From Candidatus Omnitrophota bacterium (GTDB lineage Bacteria; Hinthialibacterota; Hinthialibacteria; Hinthialibacterales; Hinthialibacteraceae): 64,000 bases of DNA. The position numbers and the translations under genes were made by a program. Below, piece after piece: positions 9,861 through 21,065 of this stretch. The stretch lies in NCBI GenBank assembly GCA_013177805.1, contig JABLXU010000016.1, positions 62,001 through 126,000 on the forward strand, read 5' to 3'. The notes beneath the pieces are model-generated. The model searched no databases. It saw nothing but the letters and a program-made list of their open reading frames with translations, and had not been told where the DNA came from. Position 1 is the stretch's first letter. Each line of letters opens with the position of its first letter.

Positions 9861-9890
9861 AAAAACAGCCCAGGATTTTAACCTGGGCTG
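9861..9890 (-). terminator. Intrinsic terminator of the Tat oxidoreductase/DoxX operon
   Basis: Read on the minus strand: CAGCCCAGG, a seven-base loop, CCTGGGCTG, then TTTTT. The hairpin sits about 35 bases past the stop codon of the minus-strand oxidoreductase gene, the expected position for Rho-independent termination. Confidence 0.85.
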
Positions 9891-9924
9891 CTCCTGTACC
9901 ATACCCCTGGCGTATCAATGAGGG

Positions 9925-11379
9925 CTATACGCTCAACGGCGTGATTTCGATCCGTTGTTTACGCTTTATCGATTCCTGACCGGCGAAGCAGGCGAGGGCG
10001 GCCTGCATGCCCTTGATCCCGTCGCACAAGTTGGGCGCGCCAGCGCGGATGGTGTGCGCGAAACCCTGCAGCTCGAAGCGGTAAGGATCGGTGGGCGCCA
10101 TGCCGCTCGCTCCGCCCTTGCCCGTGGCTTCCTGGGAAACATGGGCCGCAAAGGCCGATTGGCCGGCGTCTTCCTTGACCACGTCCACCTGCGTCGATTT
10201 CTCTTCCTTGACCGCCTTCTGGGCCGATTCCTCGTTCCAGCCCGGTTCCCAGAAGAGGTAGGATTCGTTTTCGTTGGAGAGAATGAGACTGCCGCGCGTG
10301 CCCATGATGTGCTCGTAGTACTGGTCCACGCTGTTGCTCTGGATGCACGAGTAGGTCACTGTGCGGTGGCCCGGATATTCGAAGATGGCGAAGATGTGGT
10401 CCTCGATGTCGCGGTCGTCCCGGCTGTAGCCCTTAAGCCGTTCGCGGTAGGCATCGAAATCAACCGCGTCGGTATCGCTGTATTTCTTCTTGGTCTGGAA
10501 TTCGCTCAGATACTCCAGGTACAGTTCATTCTGGGTCTCCTCGCTCTTGAATTTTCCTCCTGTGGCGTAGACCGCCGTTGGGATCGATCCCAAAAACCAG
10601 TTGGCTACCGCGATCTGATGGCTGCAGAGCTCGGTCCACAGCCCCCGCGAATAGGCTTCGTACCACCGCCAATTGACAAGATGCTGCAGATCAGGATACC
10701 CGTAGCGGGTGGGATCCATGGCCCGCAGAGGCGCTTGCAGTTCCGCGGGGACCATTTTCCGGAAATAGGTCCAGTAGTTCCAATCCGTGCTGCGGTGCCA
10801 CAGGGCGCGGATGTGGTGAATCTCGCCCAGCAGTCCTTCCTGGATCATACGGTGCGCGTCCCAGTACAAGGGATTGTAGAAACGCTGATGTCCCACCTGC
10901 AGATTGAGCCCCTTGGTCTTGGCCAGGCGGGTCATCTCCCGGCATTCGCCGATCGTGTAGGCCATGGTCTTTTCGACGAACACGTGCTTGCCGGCCTGGA
11001 GGGCCTGGAGGGCCATGGGTCCGTGCAGGAAGAAGGGCGTGGCGATGATCACCGCCTCGAGTTCGGAATCGTTCAGCATGTCGTCGTATTTTTCGTACAC
11101 GCGGGGATTGGGATTGTGTCCCAACTCCGGTTTTTTCAGCATCTCCAGCCCGAGCGCCCGGTTGTCGGGCCGGATGTCGCACAGCGCCGTCAGATAGACG
11201 AACTTGGGATCGCAAAGGCTGATCAGGATGCGCCCCTCCATACCCGTTCCGACGATGCCCGTTTTCACCGGCCCGATCCCCTGCGCCTTGTAACTTACCG
11301 CGCCAAGCGCGGGCAATACGGCCGCCGCCTTCAGAAAATTCCGCCTGCCGATCAGTTTCTTTTCCGCGTCGGGTTTCAT
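9925..11379 (-). CDS. Tat-exported Gfo/Idh/MocA family oxidoreductase
   Basis: NAD(P)-dependent oxidoreductase family acting on sugars or inositols. The ATG at 11379 is preceded by AAAGGACACCATC and opens a twin-arginine leader (GRRNFLKAAAVLPALG); the ORF track start at 11466 is too far upstream. After cleavage come the Rossmann motif VKTGIVGTGMEGR, the family strand AVIIATPFFLHG, and AGKHVFVEKTMA, where the usual EKP is EKT. The substrate-side domain contains VGHQRFYNPLYWDAHRM. The protein has 484 residues. Tat export implies folding with bound cofactor before transport. It lies 87 bases downstream of the DoxX gene, forming a two-gene operon closed by an intrinsic terminator. Substrate unknown. 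Confidence 0.88.
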   Translation of the reverse strand: MKPDAEKKLIGRRNFLKAAAVLPALGAVSYKAQGIGPVKTGIVGTGMEGRILISLCDPKFVYLTALCDIRPDNRALGLEMLKKPELGHNPNPRVYEKYDDMLNDSELEAVIIATPFFLHGPMALQALQAGKHVFVEKTMAYTIGECREMTRLAKTKGLNLQVGHQRFYNPLYWDAHRMIQEGLLGEIHHIRALWHRSTDWNYWTYFRKMVPAELQAPLRAMDPTRYGYPDLQHLVNWRWYEAYSRGLWTELCSHQIAVANWFLGSIPTAVYATGGKFKSEETQNELYLEYLSEFQTKKKYSDTDAVDFDAYRERLKGYSRDDRDIEDHIFAIFEYPGHRTVTYSCIQSNSVDQYYEHIMGTRGSLILSNENESYLFWEPGWNEESAQKAVKEEKSTQVDVVKEDAGQSAFAAHVSQEATGKGGASGMAPTDPYRFELQGFAHTIRAGAPNLCDGIKGMQAALACFAGQESIKRKQRIEITPLSV

Positions 11380-11411
11380 GATGGTGTCCTTTCTGGATTC
11401 TATGAATTTTT

Positions 11412-11445
11412 TGGTAGGGGCGGACCTAGGTGTCCGCCCGTACCA
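11412..11445. repeat. Intergenic GC-rich palindrome (REP-like)
   Basis: TGGTAGGGGCGGAC and its near reverse complement GTCCGCCCGTACCA flank a short centre (CTAGGT) between the doxX-like and oxidoreductase genes. Without a U-run on the minus strand it is not a standard terminator. It may be a dispersed palindromic element or an mRNA stability hairpin in the operon. Confidence 0.6.
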
Positions 11446-11466
11446 TCTTTTGGGTGGATTGCCCAC

Positions 11467-12165
11467 TCAACCCACCCTGCCGCTAACCGGCGCTCCATAG
11501 TTCGGAGCGGCGGGCCGAGGCTCCTCGGCCTCTGCCGCCGTCGGCGCGCCTTTCTCTCCAAACTGAGCCAAAACATTGTCCAGCCCGTACAGTTTGCTTC
11601 CATTCATCGTCAACAGGGCGGCTAAAGCCATCAGTTCCACCAGGTTTTTGTTCACCAAGTAATAGTTGCCTTCCGAACCAACCATGCTCCGGCCCGCCCA
11701 TTGCGCGTAATTCAGGTCCGCGTAAAACACCGTCCAATCCGCTTCCGCCCCTTGCGGCAGCAGATCGACCGGCGGGGCGGCAGCAATGAACAACACCAAC
11801 AGGCCGATCGCCAGCCACGCGGCGAGGGTTGTGAACAATCCCGCCATCAGCCCCAGGCCGGCCAACACCAGCGCCCAGGGAATGAAATAATCGGTGAGGC
11901 CGAGTATCCAGCAGGTTTCCCTCATCGACTCGGGCAGGATCCAATTCAGCAGAAATGTGTCTTGCACTTGCAGCGCCGCCATCCCTTGAAACAAAGGCGC
12001 CAGAGGCCCCCATGAATTGACCAGGTAGCCCTCGGCGCTCCAAGCGGGATGCGCCAATTTGATCAATCCTTCAAACAAAAAATGCCAGCCGATCACCACG
12101 CGCAGCGCGGTAAACCAGAATATCCGCCAATCGTTTTCATTGGGTTTTATACTCTCGTTCATCAT
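11467..12165 (-). CDS. DoxX family membrane protein
   Basis: Small integral membrane protein with four hydrophobic segments, recognised by FWFTALRVVIGWHFLFEGLIKL (the DoxX/DoxD signature), WALVLAGLGLMAGLFTTLAAW and NLVELMALAALLT. The start MMNES at 12165 sits eight bases after GAGGAGG; an upstream ATG at 12171 would be too close to it. Family members are linked to quinone or thiosulfate redox chemistry, and in many environmental genomes a DoxX gene sits beside a Tat-exported oxidoreductase, as here. A membrane electron-transfer partner for that enzyme is therefore an attractive inference. The C-terminal 35 residues are an acidic, proline/alanine-rich tail. Confidence 0.8.
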   Translation of the reverse strand: MMNESIKPNENDWRIFWFTALRVVIGWHFLFEGLIKLAHPAWSAEGYLVNSWGPLAPLFQGMAALQVQDTFLLNWILPESMRETCWILGLTDYFIPWALVLAGLGLMAGLFTTLAAWLAIGLLVLFIAAAPPVDLLPQGAEADWTVFYADLNYAQWAGRSMVGSEGNYYLVNKNLVELMALAALLTMNGSKLYGLDNVLAQFGEKGAPTAAEAEEPRPAAPNYGAPVSGRVG

Positions 12166-12375
12166 GGCCATGTCCTCCTCTCTGGGGAGCGCGAACATTC
12201 ATTCATGTCCGGGTGATTTTTGTTTCCACTTGAAAGGGTAGGCGGAATGATGGGCGGGAACCATTCGGGAAATTACGGATTTTGGGATTGCGGATTCCGA
12301 AACGGGAAGGCAGGCGATATTACGTCTGAATACCGTCGGAGCGCTTCATGAGCGCCCGGGATGACAATCGTTATT

Positions 12376-13530
12376 TCAAACCTCGGTATTCCGGCGAAAC
12401 GCGCGTTGCGGGTGGCTTCGATCGTGCACAGAAACGTGGGAGGAGAACCGGCGCCGCGGGGTGGAGCGGAGAGTATCCGCGGGGGTGGAAGTATCAGAAT
12501 TGGTGATGAGCGCGTCCTGTTTTGGTGGTTGACTGAAAACCCGGCCGGTATCGTGATAGATCCCCGCGGGAATCCCCACCGCGACATCTTTGAATGGGAC
12601 ATCAAAAACCAATTTCCGGAGTGGATATAAAACACGCTCCACGCCACGAGACACGGGTTCGTTTCGAGGCCGGAAAAATCCTAATGTCAACCCACTGGCC
12701 AAATCACCGAAAATCGAACCGAGATTTTGGAAGAATCCCTTTCGTTCCGGATTTTGGTCTTCCTGCCGTGGAGATTGAATTGATTGTTCCCGCGTAGTGT
12801 CTTTCTCAACTAGATTTCCGGATGGAAATGGAAATTGGGTGGAGTTGCTATCGGGCAATGTCCACTTTGAAGGCCCGTGTGCCTTGGCGCCAGTGTTGGA
12901 GTTCATGGTTGCCGGTGTGGAATCATTTGGACCGCTCAGGCCGGAAGTTAATTCATTTTCATAGGGCAGAGAATCCAATGGCTGAGTGGAATCCGACCTT
13001 ATCCCCGCTTCGAGTCCCAACGGATAGGATGTTCCCGGTTTTGATTCCGGCTGGGCGGTATGGCTCAATCTTGCCGCTTTGCTTTCCTGATATTCCCGCA
13101 TGTTGCGCAGCATCAAGTCAGCCAGTTGTTCCCCTTGGGGATAGTTCAGCGGCATGTTTTGTAACAACTGGTTGGTTTCAGAATAGGTCCTGGCGTCCAC
13201 AGGGAGGTTTCCGGCGGCTGGAGCCGTCAATTGCTGGTTAAAATCCGATTGCCTGGCGGGCACTACCGTCCAACCTTCCTGGATCGCAGTCTGGACGTTA
13301 AACGGTGTGCCGGAGGCGGTTGTAGAGGAGATATTTGTATTTCCACTGCCCGTTGAAAGATTTTCATTCACGGGAGTGATTTTTGCCGGGGTTTTTTCCA
13401 TCACTTCATGGAACGAGAGAGAGTTGGATTCTCCGGATATGCGGGTCGCGTACGTGGAAGGAATCCGTCCCTGGTTTATACGGACTGTACCGGGCACAAA
13501 TTGCCCGATGGGCATGAATCGCTCGGCCAT
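12376..13530 (-). CDS. Hypothetical low-complexity protein
   Basis: Not recognised. The start MAERF at 13530 is chosen because AGGA lies nine bases upstream; an ATG at 13539 overlaps that site. The 384-residue product is rich in Ser, Thr, Asn, Pro and Gln through its middle and looks disordered. It has a more structured C-terminal block (GSIFGDLASGLTLGFF and RKLVFDVPFKDVAVGIPAGIYHD) that would be the part to search. There is no signal peptide or clear membrane span, although the glycine-rich C-terminal block is mildly hydrophobic. It is codirectional with ligA, about 170 bases downstream of it. Confidence 0.5.
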   Translation of the reverse strand: MAERFMPIGQFVPGTVRINQGRIPSTYATRISGESNSLSFHEVMEKTPAKITPVNENLSTGSGNTNISSTTASGTPFNVQTAIQEGWTVVPARQSDFNQQLTAPAAGNLPVDARTYSETNQLLQNMPLNYPQGEQLADLMLRNMREYQESKAARLSHTAQPESKPGTSYPLGLEAGIRSDSTQPLDSLPYENELTSGLSGPNDSTPATMNSNTGAKAHGPSKWTLPDSNSTQFPFPSGNLVEKDTTREQSIQSPRQEDQNPERKGFFQNLGSIFGDLASGLTLGFFRPRNEPVSRGVERVLYPLRKLVFDVPFKDVAVGIPAGIYHDTGRVFSQPPKQDALITNSDTSTPADTLRSTPRRRFSSHVSVHDRSHPQRAFRRNTEV

Positions 13531-13702
13531 TTTTTCCATTTCCTGCCGTCACTTCGGGTACTGCGATTGCCTAGTGCAGGGATCATGCCAATAGGGAATA
13601 GGAGTCTTCTTTTCCATAATTTGGCGGTCAATGGGTGTTTTTTTCTAAAGTTTATTTCTATTTGACCAATGATAAGGGGCCGTTAGGCTTCCGCTACTGC
13701 GG

Positions 13703-15814
<2,112 letters not shown>

Positions 15815-16220
15815 TCACAGGGCAAAGGACGGTATAGGGGTTCACCGCACGGGTACGGTTTTACCGCCTGCTTGGCCATGAGTGGATACGTTAATGTAAC
15901 TACCTTATATTATTTATGATGCACGATTGATCTTAAAGCAATAAATCAGTTATTTTATTTCCGGAGGCATAATTTTCTGAGGCTCGATCTCCGGCTTGGA
16001 TTTGGTCCAAACCGCAATAGGATCCCCATACCATAATGGCGAGGGAGCTGGCGAAACGTGACCACAATTTCTGATATTCCGTGTAACAAATTGAGAAAAA
16101 CTGTATAAATATATAATTTTATATTATTAAAATTAGATTTCATCATGTAACTATTAATTACATATTTAACTATTATGATTCAAATTTGTAAAGGTAATTT
16201 AAAATAAATCAAAAAAACGA

Positions 16221-16249
16221 TTGATTTTTGGATTCTGTCAGTCTATAAT
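16221..16249 (+). promoter_or_regulatory. Sigma-70-type promoter
   Basis: TTGATT, exactly 17 bases, TATAAT. This is the best -35/-10 pair noticed in the window. It points toward the gene at 16710 but lies about 460 bases upstream of it, so it gives either a very long leader or an unannotated small RNA. Confidence 0.55.
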
Positions 16250-16464
16250 ATGATTGAATTACATAGATTTTAAGTAAAACTATTATGGCTCTTCCAGGAA
16301 GTGCGCACCTAGTGAGTCGAATTGGTCTTACGTACTCCGGTATTAGTGCGGACATCAAGGTCCACCCCGCCAGAATTACCTTTACCTTGTCCTTCTCCCA
16401 GAGGGAGAGGGAATTCTAGTGGTGATTTGTATGGATCAGAGTGAAAAATTCAGTATCGGAGTAT

Positions 16465-16488
16465 CTAAAAAAAGTACCCACTTGCCGG
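16465..16488 (+). repeat. 24-base element, copy 1
   Basis: CTAAAAAAAG and ACTTGCCGG bracket a 24-base sequence that recurs at 29216-29239 in the same orientation with only two differences. Both copies lie in non-coding DNA upstream of a small plus-strand gene. Confidence 0.7.
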
Positions 16489-16709
16489 TTGAGTCACAAA
16501 TATGAGCTAGCCGTTCGAAATGGGTAAGGTAAAGGTGGCAATCCGCGCAGCCCCAAAATCGACCGAAAATAATTCCCTGGAATTTCTACGGATGAATATT
16601 GGCATTTGATAAATAATCTGTATAGTTGAACCGGTTCCACGCCGGGCTTGATTTTTTCTTTTGGGAACATACGCAAGGTTTTACCCTTGCGAAAAAGGAG
16701 GGGGCAATC

Positions 16710-17162
16710 ATGGCCTTTTCACCTTGGATTCTCGAAAACGAATGGCTTCCACGGGTCGATGTGCGGGCACCAGCCACAATCTATGTTAATGGACGGCAAG
16801 TTCCCCCCATTGAAGGAACCGGGGAGATCCTCTGTTTTACCTTGGGGAGTATTCAGATCGTCAGCGAATGCAAAATCCCCATCCCTTCGGCTGGTAAAAT
16901 CCGTTTTTCGATTGGATTAGGAGAGGAAGAAGTCGAGTTGATTGTCGATTTTGTCCAGCGCATCGAACTGACCCGGCATTTTCTGAACTGGAAGGAGAAG
17001 CCCCGTTTCCGGATGGTGGCTGCTATCGGTATAAACCAGCGGGATGTTTTAGATAAGTATCAATTCTTCCTCCACCGCCAGTTGTTTGGCAAGGGATTCA
17101 ATGGAGTTTCGGTCTTGATTCGGAAAGAAATGGTCAGATCGTCGAATTATATTGAAAATTAA
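16710..17162 (+). CDS. Small protein, possibly PilZ-like
   Basis: 150 residues from an ATG at 16710 that follows an excellent ribosome binding site, AAGGAGGGGGCAATC; the ORF track start at 16626 is not needed. The sequence begins RVDVRAPATIYVNGRQVP and continues with several beta strands (GEILCFTLGSIQIVSE, KIRFSIGLGEEEVELIVDFV) and a final helix (VLDKYQFFLHRQLFG). This beta-barrel-plus-helix layout is compatible with PilZ domains, which bind cyclic di-GMP, but the RxxxR and D/NxSxxG ligand motifs are not clear. The PilZ idea is weak; the gene itself is well supported. Confidence 0.6.
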   Translation: MAFSPWILENEWLPRVDVRAPATIYVNGRQVPPIEGTGEILCFTLGSIQIVSECKIPIPSAGKIRFSIGLGEEEVELIVDFVQRIELTRHFLNWKEKPRFRMVAAIGINQRDVLDKYQFFLHRQLFGKGFNGVSVLIRKEMVRSSNYIEN

Positions 17163-17193
17163 TGGTTTAGATTGGATGACCTTCGATCGGTTG

Positions 17194-18009
17194 TTAGGTT
17201 TGGCAACCGGGGCAATAGTGCGTGCTTCGTCCATTAAGCACCAATTTCTCAATTTTCCGATGGCAAATGGGACAAGGCAAACCCACGCGCCGGTAAACCC
17301 GATGCTTGTGTTGAAAAAGGCCTAATGTACCATCCAGGCGTTGATAATCGTTGGTTGATGAACCACCCGCCACGATCGATTCTCTCAATACGGTCCGAAT
17401 GCATTGCAGCAAACGCCCGGCCTCGGCTGAAGAAATTTGCCCTGTCGGCCGCACAGGATGAATTCCGGCCCGAAATAAAGCCTCATCAGTATAGATATTC
17501 CCGAGTCCGGCGATCCGCCGTTGATCCAACAGAAACGATTTGACCGCTTGCTTCCGGCCGGCCATCAGGGCATAAAACCGCGGTGCCCGCAACCGGAAAG
17601 GATCGGCGCCCAAATGGCTCCATGACACAAATGTTTTCAACTCAACACTGGGAAGAATGGCGGCAAATCCAAAACGCCGGGGATCCCGCTGACGCAATTC
17701 AACTGACCCATCATCCAAGAGAATCCGAAGGTGAGTATGTTTTTCGAGCGGATCGCTTCCCGGCTGGAGCAACAACCGCCCGCTCATCCCCAGATGATGA
17801 AGCAACGAGAAATTGTTGGACAAATGAATCGCGATGTATTTTCCCCGGCGCTCCACCTCCTGAATAACCGAATTCGTCACTTTTTTCCTATGTTCCAATC
17901 CTTGGTGGATGTAATCATTTCGTAAAGGGTGGTATTTCAAAATCCGCCGGCCGGCCGTCAATTTTCGTAAGGACCGCACGATGGTTTCGACCTCGGGCAA
18001 TTCAGGCAT
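17194..18009 (-). CDS. mutM: Formamidopyrimidine-DNA glycosylase MutM (Fpg)
   Basis: Base-excision repair glycosylase/AP lyase that removes oxidised purines such as 8-oxoguanine. The mature N-terminus PELPEVETIVR provides the catalytic proline and glutamate. LLHHLGMSGRLLL and the H2TH segment (GLGNIYTDEALFRAGIHP) follow. The C-terminal zinc finger is complete (CPICHRKI...HYCPGCQT). At 271 residues it is of standard length. It begins 13 bases after the moeA stop, so the two form an operon, a pairing with no obvious functional logic. The end lies close to the stop of the convergent gene at 16710. Confidence 0.97.
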   Translation of the reverse strand: MPELPEVETIVRSLRKLTAGRRILKYHPLRNDYIHQGLEHRKKVTNSVIQEVERRGKYIAIHLSNNFSLLHHLGMSGRLLLQPGSDPLEKHTHLRILLDDGSVELRQRDPRRFGFAAILPSVELKTFVSWSHLGADPFRLRAPRFYALMAGRKQAVKSFLLDQRRIAGLGNIYTDEALFRAGIHPVRPTGQISSAEAGRLLQCIRTVLRESIVAGGSSTNDYQRLDGTLGLFQHKHRVYRRVGLPCPICHRKIEKLVLNGRSTHYCPGCQT

Positions 18010-18022
18010 GGCGTATGGATCC

Positions 18023-19255
18023 TCAATCCCACCGTAACGGGATAAATTCCAGAATCCCGAATTCAGCCACAGTACTCACGTCCGCGGGAATCACGGCAAA
18101 ACCCTCCGCCCCCCGCAGCGATGACAACATTCCTGATCCTTGCGGCCCCGTGGGAATGGCGATGGGCAGACCCGATGGGCTATGGGACAAACGGCAGCGG
18201 ACGAAATGGGTCCGGCCGCCCGGATTGTCCATCGGTGTGGCAAGGCGGACATACCAGACCGGATTTTTCCATGGATCGCGCCCCACTAAACGCCGCAAGG
18301 CCGGTTTGACAAATAAATGAAACGTGGTTAATACCGACACCACGTTTCCCGGCAAAGCGAACACGTACCGGCCGTTCCACACTGCGAACAGAACCGGCTT
18401 TCCGGGTTTGATAGCCACCTTGTGAAAAACGATTTCCACTCCCATTTCTTGTAGAATCCGGGGTAAAAAATCCTTTTCTCCCGCGGAAATACCTCCTGAG
18501 GTGATCATCATCCCGGCTTCCTGGAATCCCTTCTCCAACATGCCCCGGATCACCGCCGGATCATCTTTCGCGATCCCCAAATCGATCACCGGACACCCCC
18601 AGGCTTTCAATTCCGCCGAAAGGGTATACGTGTTCGCGTTCCGGACTTGTCCGCCCAGGGGTTTCTCTTCCGGATGGATCAATTCATCCCCAGAAGTCAT
18701 CAAAGCCACCCGGGGATTTTGCCGGACCAGGATTTCCCGGATACCGTGCAATGCCAACAATCCAATCTCCGCGCTGCCTATCTTGATCCCCGCAGGAAGC
18801 AATGAATCGCCTTTTTTTAACTCACTGCCCCGTGCCCGGATATTTTGACCCGGCCGCGCGGATGAAAAAATGGACACTTGCCCGTCGTCTTCTTTCGTTT
18901 CTTCCACCATGACCACGGCATCCGCCCCGGGAGGAATAGGCGCGCCGGTCATGATTTTAGCCGCTTCTCCGGGATGTATTTCCCTCCGGGGCAGGAAAGG
19001 TCCGGCGAAGATCTCTTCGACCACCCGCAACTCCGCGGGCTTGCCGGGTATCACTTTGTCTAGATCTTCGGATCGGACGGCATACCCATCCATGGCGGAG
19101 TTGTCGAAAGGAGGCGAATCCTCTCGCGCGATGATATCTTCGGCCAGTGTAGTCCCCTGGGAATCCCTCCAGGGAATACGGCGGGGAGCCACAGGGGCAA
19201 TGCACGTTTGAATGAACTCCATTGCTTCGGAATAGTTAATAAGCCGTCGCGTCAT
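18023..19255 (-). CDS. moeA: Molybdopterin molybdenumtransferase MoeA
   Basis: Inserts molybdate into adenylated molybdopterin in the last step of molybdenum cofactor synthesis. Start MTRRLINYSEAM at 19255 matches the family N-terminus; the longer ORF start at 19291 does not. Recognisable motifs include LAEDIIAREDSPPFDNSAMDGYAV, IMTGAPIPPGADAVVMVEE, the MoCF-domain VALMTSGDELIHP and MITSGGISAGEKDF, then HKVAIKPGKPVLFAVWNGRYVFALPGNVVSV in the C-terminal half. Length of 410 residues is typical. No other moco genes are in the window. Confidence 0.95.
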   Translation of the reverse strand: MTRRLINYSEAMEFIQTCIAPVAPRRIPWRDSQGTTLAEDIIAREDSPPFDNSAMDGYAVRSEDLDKVIPGKPAELRVVEEIFAGPFLPRREIHPGEAAKIMTGAPIPPGADAVVMVEETKEDDGQVSIFSSARPGQNIRARGSELKKGDSLLPAGIKIGSAEIGLLALHGIREILVRQNPRVALMTSGDELIHPEEKPLGGQVRNANTYTLSAELKAWGCPVIDLGIAKDDPAVIRGMLEKGFQEAGMMITSGGISAGEKDFLPRILQEMGVEIVFHKVAIKPGKPVLFAVWNGRYVFALPGNVVSVLTTFHLFVKPALRRLVGRDPWKNPVWYVRLATPMDNPGGRTHFVRCRLSHSPSGLPIAIPTGPQGSGMLSSLRGAEGFAVIPADVSTVAEFGILEFIPLRWD

Positions 19256-19768
19256 GCGTATCCAACCTGAATGATTGTAGGATATCAACACAATGTCAAG
19301 TAATTTTACCTTACAACTGATCGGCGAAGGATTGAATGCTTAAGGATTCTTCCGGCAAAGACATACTTTCTTTTCCCTCACACATGAGATCTGTATCAAC
19401 GACCCCTGTTTGGAGCGATTCATCCTTCATCCCCTCCTTATCGAGGAAAAGCAGGAATGAGAGAATTGCAGGGATAGCAGACTTGGAGACTGCCTGGGCT
19501 TTCGAGAGGATAAGAATGCCCTTTTCACCTTGTTCTCCGCCCTGACCGGAGGAATCGCGTTTTTAACCTTGAGTCTGTTGTGATCTATTCGATTGTTGCT
19601 AGAATCAACCTACGGTACAAGGGCGTTGAATGTTGCCTTGACTGTCAATAGAAATAATTCAGAATTATTTGGATATGATTCGATATTCCTGTATGACATT
19701 TCGGCAACAATCCCCGTGATTCCTCCGAAGGGATGGGGTTTCGGAAATACGCTAGATAAGGGCGCTTC
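19256..19768. other. Divergent intergenic region
   Basis: About 510 bases between divergently transcribed moeA and the polyprenyl synthase gene. No ORF here has a plausible protein or ribosome site, and no clear promoter or RNA gene was recognised. Confidence 0.5.
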
Positions 19769-20863
19769 ATGAATTCTATTTCTTCCGCCTTAACGGATGA
19801 GCAGTCTGCCTCTAGTAACATAAAAATAACCACTATTTTAAAACCGGTCCGCGGCCAACTCGCGCAAACCCAGCAACTCTATCAGGAAACAGTCCTTCAA
19901 ACCGAAGAACGGGCTTATTTGCATAAACTTGTCAATGGAGAGACCGGTTTCTGGGTTCCCGAAGAATTCCGCGTGCCAGTGGTGGATACGATTTCCAACC
20001 ACATCCTGCAAAGCGAGGGGAAATGGATACGCGCCGCCTTGGTCCTTCTGGCCGCGAATGCCTGCGGGGTGGCCAATCCGGCCGTCCAGCAAGTAGCCGT
20101 GGCGGTGGAATTGATCCATCTCGCCACCCTGGTGCATGACGACATCGTGGATGAAGCCCCGATCCGCCGGGGAATCTCATCGGTACCGGGCAACTGGGGA
20201 AATTCGGTATCCGTCCTCCTGGGTGATTTTTTGTTATCCAAGTCGTTCAAATTGCTCCTCGCCAGCGGCTCCATTCCGGCGCAGAACCTGTTGAGCAAGG
20301 CCACCGGACAAATGTGCCTGGGCGAAATCAAGCAACTGACCTGCTCCTACGACACGATCCTGACCGAGCAGGAATATTTGGAAATGATTGAATATAAAAC
20401 CGCTTCGCTCATGGCCGCGGCCTCTGCTTCAGGGGGGTATTTCGGGGGGTTGTCCGAAAAAGCCATCGAACGCCTGCACGCTTACGGCCATGCGCTGGGC
20501 ATGGCATTTCAGATCACCGATGATGTTCTGGATTACACCTCATCCACGGCCATTCTGGGCAAACAGCAAGGCGGCGATCTGCGCAATGGGAAAGCGACCT
20601 TACCGCTGATCCATTTATTTCAGAGCCATGAAAAACAGGCCCGCCTGATTCTCGACAGTTCCGCTCCCATGGAACAAAAAACCCTGGAGTTGGCTGCCCT
20701 CATGCGGCGGATGGGTTCCATCGACTACGCATATAAAGTCGCCAGGCGCTTTGGAGAAATCGCCAAGGAAAGCCTGAAGGAAATCGAACCAGAAACCGGT
20801 TCGTCCGATTCTCTCAATTCTCTTTACCAGCTGGCTGACTTTGTCCTAGCCCGGAATAGTTGA
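19769..20863 (+). CDS. Polyprenyl diphosphate synthase (trans-isoprenyl synthase)
   Basis: Elongates allylic diphosphates with isopentenyl diphosphate, most likely for the quinone side chain (octaprenyl/heptaprenyl type). The 364-residue protein has both aspartate-rich metal sites: LVHDDIVDEAPIRRG (first DDxxD) and FQITDDVLDY (second DDxxD), plus ELIHLATL before the first and GNWGNSVSVLLGDFLLSKSF after it. The ATG at 19769 is preceded by AAGGGCGC. An extra 40-residue N-terminal extension is polar. Chain length cannot be set from sequence by eye, though the residues before the first DDxxD are not bulky, which favours a long-chain product. Confidence 0.9.
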   Translation: MNSISSALTDEQSASSNIKITTILKPVRGQLAQTQQLYQETVLQTEERAYLHKLVNGETGFWVPEEFRVPVVDTISNHILQSEGKWIRAALVLLAANACGVANPAVQQVAVAVELIHLATLVHDDIVDEAPIRRGISSVPGNWGNSVSVLLGDFLLSKSFKLLLASGSIPAQNLLSKATGQMCLGEIKQLTCSYDTILTEQEYLEMIEYKTASLMAAASASGGYFGGLSEKAIERLHAYGHALGMAFQITDDVLDYTSSTAILGKQQGGDLRNGKATLPLIHLFQSHEKQARLILDSSAPMEQKTLELAALMRRMGSIDYAYKVARRFGEIAKESLKEIEPETGSSDSLNSLYQLADFVLARNS

Positions 20864-20924
20864 CCGGATTATCCCTCTCCTTTCTCGATTGGAAAAGGAT
20901 TTCGCGTCCATCCATCTATACCAG

Positions 20925-20966
20925 AAAAATTCCAAGACAAACTATAAAAATTCCAAGACAAACTAT
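20925..20966. repeat. Exact 21-bp tandem duplication
   Basis: AAAAATTCCAAGACAAACTA(T) occurs twice head to tail without a mismatch, in the AT-rich gap upstream of the sensor kinase gene. Confidence 0.95.
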
Positions 20967-21065
20967 TTCCAATATTTTTTTAAAAAAGAAAGATCTATTG
21001 ATTTTTGAGATAATATAATAGTTAGTAGCGATACAGATTATGCCAAAAAATAAGCTATCTGCAAA

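Noticed and set aside
9955-11625. 556-codon plus-strand ORF
   Set aside because: Antisense of the Tat oxidoreductase gene; no family motifs and no start signal.
12361-12630. 89-codon ORF antisense to the low-complexity hypothetical gene
   Set aside because: No ribosome site and complementary to a longer ORF with better start signals.
16257-16430. 6S RNA or SRP RNA downstream of the orphan promoter
   Set aside because: The conserved SRP tetraloop/asymmetric bulge sequences and the 6S open-complex mimic were not recognisable.
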